Positions 40,460-49,446 of a DNA stretch of 64,000 nucleotides are shown piece by piece; the first letter of the stretch is position 1; the number at the start of each line of letters is the position of its first letter. The stretch spans positions 186,001-250,000 of the forward strand of contig CANLRQ010000002.1 in assembly GCA_947493575.1 (NCBI GenBank), given 5' to 3'. The notes beneath the pieces are model-generated. The model did not search any database, was not told the origin of the DNA, and worked only from the letters and a program-made list of their open reading frames with translations. Source of the DNA: an uncultured Marinomonas sp. Its GTDB lineage: Bacteria > Pseudomonadota > Gammaproteobacteria > Pseudomonadales > Marinomonadaceae. Position numbers and translations under genes: made by a program.

Positions 40460-40503
40460 CTAAATACCTTATTAAATAGACCGAATGTATAGAGCAATAT
40501 TAT

Positions 40504-40523
40504 GAGACCTTTACTCTAAAATG
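40504..40523. repeat. Possible MITE end remnant upstream of slyD
   Basis: GAGACCTTTACTCTAAAATG begins like the MITE terminus, then diverges. It lies in the divergent slyD-lipoprotein control region. Confidence 0.35.
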
Positions 40524-40630
40524 TCGCTGTTACTTTGTATTTTTAAAAAATCTGCTGTTTTTTTGCATTTTCATAAAAGTGTAACTGATTGCTTTTAGTA
40601 TTTCTCTAACTATTAAAGGAGACTTATCTC

Positions 40631-41215
40631 ATGAAAAAAAATCTACTTACTCTTACATGTGCCCTTTCTACTGCTGCATTGCTAACTGCTTGTGGAGCAA
40701 ATGTTAAAGAAGAAACTGCTCAAGTGAAAACTCAAGCGAAAGAAATGGTTCAACAGTCTCTGGATAACACTATGTTATTTGAAGCACATCACGAAGGTCG
40801 CATCTATATCTTTGATGATTTTGCAACTTACCAAGACTTCTTAGTATTAGGTGAGACTTCTTATCGTAAAGTACGCATTGGTGAAGGCCCAAAAGGTGAA
40901 ACCATTGTATTTGGTCTAACAAATGAAGATAAAAAGAAAATGTCTGGCATTGCTTCTGTCGATATGTATGACGGAGTTTTAAAAGGCGCGGATGAGTTCT
41001 ACGGTGAAATGTATACTGAAGAAGGCCGCATTTACGTATTTTCTTCTTTAGAAGAAATGCAAATGGCTCGTACCTTAGGTGAAGTTGTATTACGTTATAC
41101 CGATATTGGCGCAGGTCCAAAAGGTGAAACAGTTGTTTACGCTCTAAACAGCGAAAATAAGAAAAAGAAACCAGTTGCTCTTATTGCTAAATTTAAAGCT
41201 ATTCACGCAATGTAA
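40631..41215 (+). CDS. Lipoprotein with two copies of a ~55-residue domain
   Basis: Signal peptide with lipobox LLTAC (Cys 21), so anchored in the outer or inner membrane. After a short coil-like stretch, two homologous domains follow at about residues 50-103 and 126-180. EGRIYIF and EGRIYVF, and GPKGETIVF and GPKGETVVY, recur at a constant offset of 76 residues, and each ends in a Lys-rich loop. I do not recognise the family. 194 aa. AAGGAG precedes the start. A hairpin follows the stop. Confidence 0.82.
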   Translation: MKKNLLTLTCALSTAALLTACGANVKEETAQVKTQAKEMVQQSLDNTMLFEAHHEGRIYIFDDFATYQDFLVLGETSYRKVRIGEGPKGETIVFGLTNEDKKKMSGIASVDMYDGVLKGADEFYGEMYTEEGRIYVFSSLEEMQMARTLGEVVLRYTDIGAGPKGETVVYALNSENKKKKPVALIAKFKAIHAM

Positions 41216-41226
41216 AAGACACTGTG

Positions 41227-41265
41227 TTATTAAGGAAGGTGCAAATAAGTCACCTTTCTTAATAA
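41227..41265. terminator. Hairpin between convergent lipoprotein genes
   Basis: A 15-bp stem with one mismatch (TTATTAAGGAAGGTG and CACCTTTCTTAATAA), loop 9 nt. There is no strong T-run on the plus side, so termination efficiency is uncertain. Confidence 0.6.
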
Positions 41266-41288
41266 CTATAAATACGAGTTTTTAACCT

Positions 41289-41867
41289 CTAAAACATAGA
41301 CATAACGATTTCACCTTCCTTAATGGTTATCTTCTTAATCATCAAAGCCGCAGATTCTTCCAAAGCAGAGTGATTCATCACATACACAGGGTTTTCTGAA
41401 AAATACCCAGCTAAAGCGACTTCAAAATCATTATGCAAAGGACCAAGCACCGAACGCAGTAATTGATCATTAAAATTTGATCCATGTACCGAAATTTCTA
41501 ATACCTGAGGATCAACAAGATAGATTTTCCCTTCTTCAATTCGAACCCCAGCTTGAATATAAGGCTGTAGATCCGTTGCAACAGCAATCTCTTTACCAAA
41601 CATAGATAGGGTGCCCGTTAAATCAGTTGCCATACGAATTTTCGCACTGCCTCCACTTTCTGCAGTAAGATCAACAACACCTCCAGTAACAACCATATTT
41701 AATTTAACGGTTTGTTCACCCATAGAAACTAAAATACTTTGCTCTGGCTGCTCTTTTATTCGTTGAACAATTTCTGCATTCAACTTATCTTCACTTAATC
41801 GATACCCATTGCAACCAGTTAACAAAACACTTAACAACATCACGCAAAGTAAGATACGGGACTTCAT
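41289..41867 (-). CDS. DUF1439 lipoprotein (YceB-like)
   Basis: Predicted lipoprotein: MKSRILLCVMLLSVLLTGC has a lipobox with Cys at residue 19. The body resembles YceB/DUF1439 (NGYRLSEDKLNAEIVQRI, VTGGVVDLTAE, VRIEEGKIYLVDPQVLEI), proteins with a lipid-binding TULIP-like fold by family knowledge. I start at 41867, where ATGA overlaps the upstream small gene and GAGG precedes. 192 aa. Function unknown. Confidence 0.86.
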   Translation of the reverse strand: MKSRILLCVMLLSVLLTGCNGYRLSEDKLNAEIVQRIKEQPEQSILVSMGEQTVKLNMVVTGGVVDLTAESGGSAKIRMATDLTGTLSMFGKEIAVATDLQPYIQAGVRIEEGKIYLVDPQVLEISVHGSNFNDQLLRSVLGPLHNDFEVALAGYFSENPVYVMNHSALEESAALMIKKITIKEGEIVMSMF

Positions 41868-42067
41868 ATACACCTCATAAAATGGCACATTCTTTTAATA
41901 TTAACTTGTTGCCTTTTCGAATCCTTTTCCATTTTTTTATTGTCACGTACAGTTAGCTTGAGAAGCACACGCACTACAAACGCCATAGTGACCCATAACA
42001 CAGTCAAAGCCACTTGATAATTATCCTTAAAGAAAGATATATCCCACTGACTAAAATCGAAAAACAT
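41864..42067 (-). CDS. Small single-span membrane protein
   Basis: About 67 aa with one hydrophobic segment (VALTVLWVTMAFVVRVLLKL) and a basic C-terminal tail (KKMEKDSKRQQVNIKRM). AGGAA lies about 10 bases before the ATG at 42067. The stop overlaps the DUF1439 start by 4 nt (ATGA), which supports it as a real gene co-translated with that lipoprotein. I do not recognise a family. Confidence 0.62.
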   Translation of the reverse strand: MFFDFSQWDISFFKDNYQVALTVLWVTMAFVVRVLLKLTVRDNKKMEKDSKRQQVNIKRMCHFMRCI

Positions 42068-42189
42068 ACGTATACTATTCCTAACTTGAATCAATTCACT
42101 GTATCAATCCTTTCATAAATCAACAATTTAAAAACAAAAGATTTACAAAAAAAATTCACAAAAAAAGATAGACACAAAACAAACTTTAA

Positions 42190-42205
42190 CTGTATATTTA
42201 TACAG
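42190..42205. promoter_or_regulatory. LexA (SOS) box upstream of yebG
   Basis: CTGTATATTTATACAG fits the consensus CTG-N10-CAG with an ideal AT-rich centre. It ends 22 bp upstream of the yebG start codon, overlapping the likely promoter. E. coli yebG is SOS-controlled, so this regulation looks conserved. Confidence 0.92.
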
Positions 42206-42227
42206 TATAATTTATTGGAGGTTGATC

Positions 42228-42647
42228 ATGCCTGTCATTACAAAATATGTAGTTGAACGCAATGGGGTAGAAAAAATGACGTTTTCTTCAAAAGCTGAAG
42301 CAGATGCTTATGACAAGCTACTGGATATGTCTGACGAACTCTACCAAGTTTTAGAAGAAAGCACTTTAGTTACAGATGCTAAGCAGTTAGACGCCTTAGC
42401 AATGTATTTAGCTCAAAATAAAGATTCTCTGCTCGTTGCCTTAGGAGCCAAACGTAAAGCGCCTCAAGAGAAGTCAACTAAAGCCGCAGCGCCTAAAAAG
42501 ACAGAACAGCACCCTAACCCAGTAGAATCATTAAAAGACATTGTTATTGAGCCAGATGAAGCAGCACTTATTGATTCAGATGAAATGCTCGATTTAGATA
42601 ACATAGATAATGACATGATGGATGCAAATGACAGCGATGCCGCTTGA
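42228..42647 (+). CDS. yebG: YebG family DNA damage-inducible protein
   Basis: The N-terminal domain VITKYVVERNGVEKMTFSSKAEADAYDKLLDMSDELY matches YebG (TKYVV.R.G.EKMTF..K.EADAYDK). The C-terminal half is a longer, low-complexity, acidic tail (ALIDSDEMLDLDNIDNDMMDANDSDAA) not in the shorter E. coli protein. The ATG at 42228 has GGAGG upstream. 139 aa. Molecular role unknown. Induction by DNA damage is predicted by the LexA box. Confidence 0.92.
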   Translation: MPVITKYVVERNGVEKMTFSSKAEADAYDKLLDMSDELYQVLEESTLVTDAKQLDALAMYLAQNKDSLLVALGAKRKAPQEKSTKAAAPKKTEQHPNPVESLKDIVIEPDEAALIDSDEMLDLDNIDNDMMDANDSDAA

Positions 42648-42712
42648 GGAAGATGAGAGTAAATCACCTACCCTAAGCATCAATCTATTCAGCTGCAGCT
42701 AAAACCGCATGT

Positions 42713-42767
42713 GAGACCTTTGCACTACTACTGTTACACGACTATAGGCTTGTTAATACTTTGTTAA
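42713..42767. repeat. Inverted MITE end remnant at the 3' end of the cytochrome b561 gene
   Basis: GAGACCTTTGCACTACTACT...GGCTTGTTAATACTTTGTTAA is the right half of the MITE in reverse orientation, with a small internal insertion. Its last bases provide the TAA stop of the cytochrome b gene on the minus strand (42764-42766). Confidence 0.75.
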
Positions 42768-43444
42768 TTTGGCAAAAAAAGCAGCCACATAAACCAAAGC
42801 AGCCCGACTCCCATACTTAGTACCACCCCAATTCTAGGGGTCTTCACAATGGGAGTATGGGAGCTTGAAGCTGTATCTTTTCGACCGTGTATCATGGCAA
42901 TAACGATTCTTTCTTTAAAGCAGATTTCATGCAGCAAGACTGCTGCAATATGTAAAATCACTAGAACAATTAATACATCAGGTAAAATGCCATGTATTTT
43001 GGCAAAGGTAGATAACCATTCTTCACTTGCATAATCATAAAATGGCCCGTACCAAAAAATGTCATCCGTCGAAAATAGCCCGCTTACAATCTGTATCGAC
43101 AAAATTAAGACTAAAGACAATATCATTAACCAGCCAAGCGGATTATGCCCCAATTCATTCTCTGCTTTATTGTTATCTCGTTTTAATTTTTCAACAAAAA
43201 CCCTTAAATAAGATGCAGTATGTTTAAACGACGTTAAAGCATGTTTAAACAATCCATAATAAGACCCTACAAAACCATAAATAATACGTGCTACAAGCAC
43301 AGCAGATAATGCATAACCTAAATCAACGTGCCACTCTAGGTAATCTTCCTCTGACTTCCCTGTGATCACCATGGCTAAAAATAATATAACCATTAACCAA
43401 TGCAATACTCGTATCGGCCAGTCCCACACTAAAACACTTTTCAT
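42764..43444 (-). CDS. Cytochrome b561 / b-type membrane cytochrome
   Basis: Four-helix membrane cytochrome b. His residues suited to heme binding are in RVLHWLMV (residue about 15), LEWHVDLGYAL (about 39), FAKIHGILPDVL and LVILHIAAVLLHEI. These fit the Ni,Fe-hydrogenase b-subunit/cytochrome b561 fold. It has no c-type cytochrome or hydrogenase neighbour, so it may move electrons to an unknown partner. The final residues and stop come from a MITE remnant. 226 aa. Confidence 0.85.
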   Translation of the reverse strand: MKSVLVWDWPIRVLHWLMVILFLAMVITGKSEEDYLEWHVDLGYALSAVLVARIIYGFVGSYYGLFKHALTSFKHTASYLRVFVEKLKRDNNKAENELGHNPLGWLMILSLVLILSIQIVSGLFSTDDIFWYGPFYDYASEEWLSTFAKIHGILPDVLIVLVILHIAAVLLHEICFKERIVIAMIHGRKDTASSSHTPIVKTPRIGVVLSMGVGLLWFMWLLFLPN

Positions 43445-43670
43445 ATAACCTCATGTAGTTCAAATTATCCTTGGTTAACCTATTCAAATGGCTCTCACCA
43501 TTAATCATCAAAATGAAAACCAGTATTCCAAAGAATTAAACCTAGGGAAGATTTCAGATTCCTAAATGGAATCCAAAACATGACTTTTATTCCTTTTACT
43601 TTTAGTTAGCAAAGCTTCATGCTTCACCTGCCATTTACCCCATCTCAATAATCTATTTTAAAGGCTTTTT

Positions 43671-44561
43671 ATGTGGATCTTATCTACTCTTATCGCAGCA
43701 TGGTTTCAATCCATGAGAACAGCTTATCAAAATTCCTTATCTAAAGAATCAGGAACATTACACGCTACTCTAGCTCGCTCTCTATTTGGTTTGCCTTTTG
43801 TATTAATATACGGCGCTTTTTGTTGGATGTTTCTCGGGCCAATTAATGGCTCATTACCTAACGCATTTTACATTAGCGCAACCATTGGAGCCGTAGCACA
43901 AGTTGCCGCTACCTACTTAATGTTAAGTTTGTTTAAAACCCAAAGCTTTACTAGCGGTACTTTGTTCGCAAAAACAGAAGCGCTTATGACAGCCTTACTA
44001 GGGCTTATTATTTTTGCCTCTCCTTTATCTGGATTCGCATGGATTGGCATCTTCTTTGGTGTCATCGGTATTATTATTTTAAGTATTAAATCCCAAATGA
44101 GCATTGGTAGTTTTTTTCAAAAAAGTTCAGCTCTAGGCATCGCAAGTGGACTTTGCTTTGCCATCACCTCTTTGTCTGTTGCCTTTGCCAGCAGAGAATT
44201 AGAAGGGCATTTGGCCACACGAGCGGCAGTATCTTTAATTTTTGTATTAGGGGTGCAGTCGGTTTTATTATGGGGAATTCAGTCTTACCTCGAAAAAAAC
44301 CTATTAAGTCCATTCAGTAAAAATGCAATGTTAAGCAACAAAGTAGGCTTTTTCAGCGCTGTCGGATCAATAGGCTGGTTTACCGCCTTTACCTTAGCCA
44401 ATCCAGCATTAGTTAAAACATTAGGGCAAATAGAAGTAATTGGAACCTTGTATTATTCGAAGTATCGCTTTTCCGAGTCCATTAGCAATCGAGAGTGGAT
44501 TGGCGGTTCTTTTATTTTAGCTAGCGTTGTTATTGTTGCTCTCGCCAGCTTTTATACTTAA
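43671..44561 (+). CDS. EamA/DMT-superfamily transporter
   Basis: Ten hydrophobic segments in 296 aa, arranged as two EamA-like halves (LIAAWFQSMRTAYQNSLSKES at the start, the second half from about residue 145 with SSALGIASGLCFAITSLSVAFA). It fits the drug/metabolite transporter superfamily. AAGG lies six bases before the ATG. Substrate and direction cannot be inferred. Confidence 0.85.
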   Translation: MWILSTLIAAWFQSMRTAYQNSLSKESGTLHATLARSLFGLPFVLIYGAFCWMFLGPINGSLPNAFYISATIGAVAQVAATYLMLSLFKTQSFTSGTLFAKTEALMTALLGLIIFASPLSGFAWIGIFFGVIGIIILSIKSQMSIGSFFQKSSALGIASGLCFAITSLSVAFASRELEGHLATRAAVSLIFVLGVQSVLLWGIQSYLEKNLLSPFSKNAMLSNKVGFFSAVGSIGWFTAFTLANPALVKTLGQIEVIGTLYYSKYRFSESISNREWIGGSFILASVVIVALASFYT

Positions 44562-44698
44562 AACATTTATCCCTAAAAATAAGAGTCCTGATACAAATCA
44601 TTAATAAATAACATTTTGTCACGAAATCCGATAATCAAATGCTATATTAACAACTACACTAATATAACATTATGTATTATTTAAAAAGGTCTACACTC

Positions 44699-44923
44699 AT
44701 GGCACTTCCTTCTCGTAATCTAAGTTCAATTGATCGCATGGCTCGTGGATTTATTGGTATTACAGTATGTGCATTCCTTTTTTTGGGTAACTATATAGAG
44801 GATCCAATAATACAATGGTTGCTTTTGATTTTTGGTATTCTAAATTTAGTTTCTCTATTTACCGCTTGGTGCCCTATTTACCATATAGCTAGTCTGAGTA
44901 CCTATAAAAAAAATGATGAGTAA
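44699..44923 (+). CDS. DUF2892 small inner-membrane protein
   Basis: 74 aa with two membrane helices and the DUF2892 pattern SSIDRMARGFIGITVCAFLFLGN...LLLIFGILNLVSLFTAWCPIYHIASLST. The W-C-P-I-Y motif is the YgaP-like hallmark. AAGG lies 9 bases before the ATG. The family is often linked to sulfur-transfer proteins but no rhodanese gene is next to it. Confidence 0.86.
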   Translation: MALPSRNLSSIDRMARGFIGITVCAFLFLGNYIEDPIIQWLLLIFGILNLVSLFTAWCPIYHIASLSTYKKNDE

Positions 44924-44959
44924 ACCTTTTTGTGCCCTTTGATTTAAAATGGAAGTTGT

Positions 44960-46894
44960 ATGCAATCAATAAAAGCACTTGAAAAAGATCCCTATTTTAG
45001 GCTGAAGTTAATTTTTCTTTGTCTCAGCGTCGCTGTGGTTGTTTCCATTGTTTATGTCACAGTTGTCTATAAAATGGCGGCAGATATTGGAACAACCACA
45101 GAATTCGACGCTACCATGACAGAGGCTAGAAACCTTCAATACGTTATTGATACCCATTCATTAGCTATTGCAGAAGATAGAGTTGGCGACATCCTGACTC
45201 GTCACTATTCTCAATCACCATCCGAAAACGACATTACTTACGGATTTTTATTATTAAACAGCCCTTCTCCTTTCTCGTTTTCTAATTTACCTCCTGATAA
45301 ATTACATCCCATTCTCGATAAAACCTCAATAATGCAAGAAGTAAATGACAAAGGCATCACAGTCATAGAAGGACAACAATATGTATGGGTGCATTTAAAG
45401 AGTAATGCAAATGCCGACATCCTATTTATCAAAAGTGCAAAATCGATTTCACTAGCCGTAGATTACATAACTAGACGATTAATTATTACTTCTTTTATTA
45501 CCTTTTGGATTGCTGTGTGGTTGGCTTTATTTTTAGCAACATGGATGAATAATAAAGTACAAACAAAAAATAACGCACTCGCTCACATTGCCACTCACGA
45601 TGCCTTAACTGAACTGCCAAATCGCTTGTATTTGTTTTCTATCTGCCGTTCTGAAATTCAAGATCTTATTGCAAAGCAAAGCATTGATCATGAACAAAAA
45701 ATCGGTGCCATCATATTAATAGATTTAAACAATTTTAAAGAAGTTAATGATACTTATGGTCACCATATTGGTGATGCGGTACTTATTAATTTTGCGAAAC
45801 GGATACAACATGTTTTATCAAGTAGTGAAATATTAATTAGGATGGGAGGTGATGAATTTGTAATATGGGGGAAAGAGCTCGATAAGTTAAGCTCATTATC
45901 CTTATCAGAAAATATTCGAATAGCCTGTCACGCCCCCCTTATCATCAGTGATCTGAGTATTGAAATTAATCCGAGTTTAGGTATTTCTTTGCTTTTCCAA
46001 CATGCAAACGATTTAGACAATCTAATGACTTACGCAGACCTTGCTATGTATCAATCCAAGTCAAATCACTTAGGACCAGTTGTCTATAATAAAACCCTTA
46101 GCGAATCTTATTTATACGAAGCGAAGCTAAGAGGTGATTTATTAGACGCTATTCAAAAAGAGCAAATATTTTTACTTTATCAACCTAAAATAGAACTAGC
46201 ATCAGGAAAGATAATTGGTGTTGAAGCTCTCGCTAGATGGAACCATCCAATTGAAGGCGTCATTTCTCCCATACACTTTATTCCATTGATTGAAAAAAGC
46301 GTTCACATTCATAAATTCACACGCTATGTCATTGAGAAATCCATAATACAAGCCAAAGAATGGCTGGCGTTGGGAATTGAAACCACCATTGCAGTTAATA
46401 TCTCTCCCTACAATTTATTAGATGGTGATTTTGCAAGAGACATTGAAGCCTTATTAAAAGAGCATCAGGTTCCGGTTTCAGTATTAGAAATCGAACTTAC
46501 AGAAACCGCTATGATGAATGATATTTCTTCTACTAAATCCAGTTTACAAACATTGCGTGAATTGGGTTTGAGTATTGCAATTGATGACTTTGGAACAGGG
46601 CTTAGCTCTCTTTCTTACGTCAGTCAATTAGATGCAAACATCATCAAAATTGATCGCTCATTTGTCATGGATATGGACACCAATAATCATAACCTTGCCA
46701 TTATTGAAGCCGTTATTGGATTAAGTAACAGGTTAAAATGGGAAGTTGTTGCTGAGGGTATTGAAACAAAAGAACAACTAACAACGTTATCAACACTTGG
46801 TTGCCAATATGGCCAAGGTTACTATTTTGAACGCCCTCTTTCCAAGCAAGATATCACGTCATTGCTTGAAGAGAACAAACAGTTTCCTAATTAA
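44960..46894 (+). CDS. Membrane GGDEF-EAL c-di-GMP protein
   Basis: 644 aa: membrane helices near residues 18-40 and 174-196 bracket a periplasmic sensor region, followed by GGDEF (residues 205-380) and EAL (about 390-640). GGDEF is intact at 296-300 (RMGGDEFVIW). EAL reads GVEALARWNHP at 421-430, with ELTETAMM, IDDFGTGLSSL and KIDRSFV all present. No RxxD inhibitory site is five residues upstream of GGDEF. Both activities are possible on motif grounds. The sensor part is not a recognised family. Confidence 0.93.
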   Translation: MQSIKALEKDPYFRLKLIFLCLSVAVVVSIVYVTVVYKMAADIGTTTEFDATMTEARNLQYVIDTHSLAIAEDRVGDILTRHYSQSPSENDITYGFLLLNSPSPFSFSNLPPDKLHPILDKTSIMQEVNDKGITVIEGQQYVWVHLKSNANADILFIKSAKSISLAVDYITRRLIITSFITFWIAVWLALFLATWMNNKVQTKNNALAHIATHDALTELPNRLYLFSICRSEIQDLIAKQSIDHEQKIGAIILIDLNNFKEVNDTYGHHIGDAVLINFAKRIQHVLSSSEILIRMGGDEFVIWGKELDKLSSLSLSENIRIACHAPLIISDLSIEINPSLGISLLFQHANDLDNLMTYADLAMYQSKSNHLGPVVYNKTLSESYLYEAKLRGDLLDAIQKEQIFLLYQPKIELASGKIIGVEALARWNHPIEGVISPIHFIPLIEKSVHIHKFTRYVIEKSIIQAKEWLALGIETTIAVNISPYNLLDGDFARDIEALLKEHQVPVSVLEIELTETAMMNDISSTKSSLQTLRELGLSIAIDDFGTGLSSLSYVSQLDANIIKIDRSFVMDMDTNNHNLAIIEAVIGLSNRLKWEVVAEGIETKEQLTTLSTLGCQYGQGYYFERPLSKQDITSLLEENKQFPN

Positions 46895-46921
46895 TCATTC
46901 TATTTTACCTGACGACTAATA

Positions 46922-47038
46922 GAGACCTTTGCATGAGATTATGAGCGACGCTAAAACGAAGCACAAAGACAAAAAAGCGGAGTTTATGAGTTATAACGAA
47001 TCTTTTATTAGCAAGTACAGTAATCGTGCAAAAGTCTT
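46922..47038. mobile_element. MITE copy 6 (117 bp), upstream of pepQ
   Basis: Clean 5-bp target duplication TAATA (46917-46921 and 47039-47043). Left end GAGACCTTTGCATGA, right end eroded (ATCGTGCAAAAGTCTT). The core is shortened. Confidence 0.82.
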
Positions 47039-47134
47039 TAATAAATATTTAGGAGGATACTTCCATTCTCTACTTGAGCAATGAACATTAGTTACCTATA
47101 GTTCTGCGTACTTTTACGTTTGTCAGGTACCTCA

Positions 47135-48418
47135 ATGGATTCTTTATACGTCGCGCACTTAACCTCTCTATTATCTCGCTATCAAACCGCCTTAGAGCGT
47201 TTTCAACTCGATCATATTATTATCAGCAGTGGTACAAAGAGCTATTACTTCCAAGATGATTACACACACCCATTTAAACCATACTCTCATGCTCAGCACT
47301 GGTTACCTTTTGACTTAGAGTCAGATACCTTCATTATCATCTCTAAAAATGACAAGCCCTCTCTTATTTGGCCAATCAAAGAAGATTTCTGGCATGCAGC
47401 AAATACGATTCCTGAAGGCTCTTGGTCTAACCATTGGGATATCAAACAGGTTACCTCTAAAAAAGAATGGCTCAGCCGAATTACAGGCAAAACGGTATGG
47501 TTAGGAGATAAAATTGATGGGCTGTCAAATCAATTTGAGCAGTTAGATTCGCTACAACATTGGTTAAACTACCATCGTGCCTATAAAACAGATTACGAAG
47601 TAAATTTGCTAAAGCGAGCAAATATACGAGCTCTAAAGGGACATAATGCCGCTGAAGCCGCTTTTTTATCTGGCAAGAGTGAATTAGGCATTTATATAGA
47701 TTACCTAGAAGCAACTCAGCAAACCTCCTACCAAGAGCCATATTCAGGTATTATTGCACTCAATGAGAATGCTGCGGTATTGCATTACGAACACAAACAG
47801 ACACAAGTTCCAAAACAATCAAGAACACTCTTAATTGATGCAGGAGTAAAACTAAACGGCTACGGCAGCGACATAACCCGCACTTTTACTACCGATACTG
47901 AGCTATTCAAAGAACTGCTATCAAGCATGGATCAAATACAGCAGTCTCTCGCTCATCAAGCCGTATCCGGCATAGACTATAAAGACTTGCATATAAATTG
48001 TTTATCGCAAATAGCCAATCTATTGCATGAGACACGTATTTGCTCTCTGTCAGCCGAAGAACAAATTTCTAAAGGCATTACCCAAACGTTTTTCCCACAC
48101 GGTTTAGGCCATCTTCTTGGGTTACAGGTTCATGATTTAGGAGGCCATCAAATATCCGCTCAAGGAGACTTACTCCCTCCTCCAGAGTTTGCCCCCTTTT
48201 TACGACTCACACGACAACTTGAAAAAGACATGGTAATCACAATTGAACCTGGCTTATATTTCATTCCAATGTTATTGGATAAAATGAACTCAAGCATCCC
48301 TAAGCATGGTTGTGATATGGCCCTTATTAATACCTTGTTGCCATTTGGAGGAATTCGAATTGAGGACAATGTATTAGTTCAAGATGGCAGCAGTATTAAT
48401 CTAACACGGGATAACTAA
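47135..48418 (+). CDS. pepQ: Xaa-Pro dipeptidase
   Basis: Cytoplasmic manganese-dependent prolidase hydrolysing Xaa-Pro dipeptides. The C-terminal creatinase-like domain carries the metal ligands in LIDAGVKLNGYGSDITRTF near residue 235, HGLGHLLGLQVHD near 331, ITIEPGLYF near 369 and GGIRIEDNV near 406. The N-terminal part matches PepQ (HLTSLLSRYQTALERF). I start at the ATG 47135. An in-frame TTG at 47120 adds five residues. About 427 aa. Confidence 0.94.
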   Translation: MDSLYVAHLTSLLSRYQTALERFQLDHIIISSGTKSYYFQDDYTHPFKPYSHAQHWLPFDLESDTFIIISKNDKPSLIWPIKEDFWHAANTIPEGSWSNHWDIKQVTSKKEWLSRITGKTVWLGDKIDGLSNQFEQLDSLQHWLNYHRAYKTDYEVNLLKRANIRALKGHNAAEAAFLSGKSELGIYIDYLEATQQTSYQEPYSGIIALNENAAVLHYEHKQTQVPKQSRTLLIDAGVKLNGYGSDITRTFTTDTELFKELLSSMDQIQQSLAHQAVSGIDYKDLHINCLSQIANLLHETRICSLSAEEQISKGITQTFFPHGLGHLLGLQVHDLGGHQISAQGDLLPPPEFAPFLRLTRQLEKDMVITIEPGLYFIPMLLDKMNSSIPKHGCDMALINTLLPFGGIRIEDNVLVQDGSSINLTRDN

Positions 48419-48475
48419 TTTCAAGTTAGCACTAGAAATAGCAAGGGTATCTATGATTATGAGGCTTACATGATT

Positions 48476-48526
48476 AGACACCTTTGCTCGACTACTAGGT
48501 TTGCTAATACTTTGTTAAAAACAAAC
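48476..48526. repeat. Inverted MITE end remnant at the 3' end of the REC-GGDEF gene
   Basis: AGACACCTTTGCTCGACTACT...GCTAATACTTTGTTAAAAACAAAC matches the reversed right end of the MITE. It covers the TAA stop (48515-48517) and the last residues of the gene on the minus strand. Confidence 0.7.
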
Positions 48527-49444
48527 TTTATTTCTACCTGACACCTTCGCTTGATAGAGCTTTTGATCCGCTGCTTCTAATACAGCACTGTCATCCACAT
48601 CATAAGATAAGCACCCTGTTATACCAATACTCACGGTCAGTTCACCGAATGGTGAATCGAGGTGCTCAAGATTAAGCGTCTGAATAGCTGCACGTATTCG
48701 CTCTGCCACTTGCTTTGCACCACTTATATTTGTTTCAGGTAAAACGACTACAAATTCTTCACCACCATAACGCACAACAAAATCCGTAATTCTTTTTAAA
48801 CCTTTGCTCTTTACCAGTAAAGCCACTTGCTTTAATGCATCATCCCCTTGGACGTGCCCGTACCTATCATTAAATTGTTTAAAGAAATCAATATCAATTA
48901 ATAGAACACAGGTTTCTCTTTTGGACCTTTTCGATAAATGAATATGTTTTATTAGGTGTTCGTCTAAATAACGACGGTTAAACACACCTGTAAGCCCATC
49001 TAAATAGACCATTTCTAATAAGGTGTCTTTTTGATATTTCAGCATCAAATGGGCTTTCACTCGATTTTTTAACGTCATGGGGTTAATCGGCTTGCTGATG
49101 AAATCAATCCCACCACTCATCCAGCACTCATTCTCTTCTTCTGAGCTATAACTGGCTGTTATAAAAATCACAGGTATTTCAGAGGTATCATCTTGGCTTT
49201 TCAATTTTTGGCAGGTTTCCATTCCTGATAAGCCGGGCATCACAATATCCATAAGAATTAAATCAGGTCGAGCCTCTCTAGCGACAGACAAGGCCTCTTC
49301 TCCACTGGTCGCCGCAAGAACGGTATAGTCTTCACATAGAAGAGCATAAATTACTTGAATGTTTACCGGCTGATCATCCACCACCAAGACAGTGGCTTTT
49401 GTTAAATCAACACTTCTTCCCCCAATTAGTTCTGTTGATGACAT
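48515..49444 (-). CDS. Response regulator with diguanylate cyclase domain (REC-GGDEF)
   Basis: 309 aa. The N-terminal receiver has the acidic pocket VVDDQ and phospho-Asp in DLILMDIVMPG, then ITASYS and KPINPMTLK. The C-terminal GGDEF domain has the active GGEEF in VRYGGEEFVVVLPE and a canonical inhibitory site RITD exactly five residues before GGEEF. It is therefore a plausible phosphorylation-controlled, feedback-inhibited c-di-GMP synthase. The upstream Hpt gene ends 2 nt before its start. The last residues derive from a MITE remnant. Confidence 0.93.
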   Translation of the reverse strand: MSSTELIGGRSVDLTKATVLVVDDQPVNIQVIYALLCEDYTVLAATSGEEALSVAREARPDLILMDIVMPGLSGMETCQKLKSQDDTSEIPVIFITASYSSEEENECWMSGGIDFISKPINPMTLKNRVKAHLMLKYQKDTLLEMVYLDGLTGVFNRRYLDEHLIKHIHLSKRSKRETCVLLIDIDFFKQFNDRYGHVQGDDALKQVALLVKSKGLKRITDFVVRYGGEEFVVVLPETNISGAKQVAERIRAAIQTLNLEHLDSPFGELTVSIGITGCLSYDVDDSAVLEAADQKLYQAKVSGRNKVCF

Positions 49445-49446
49445 CG

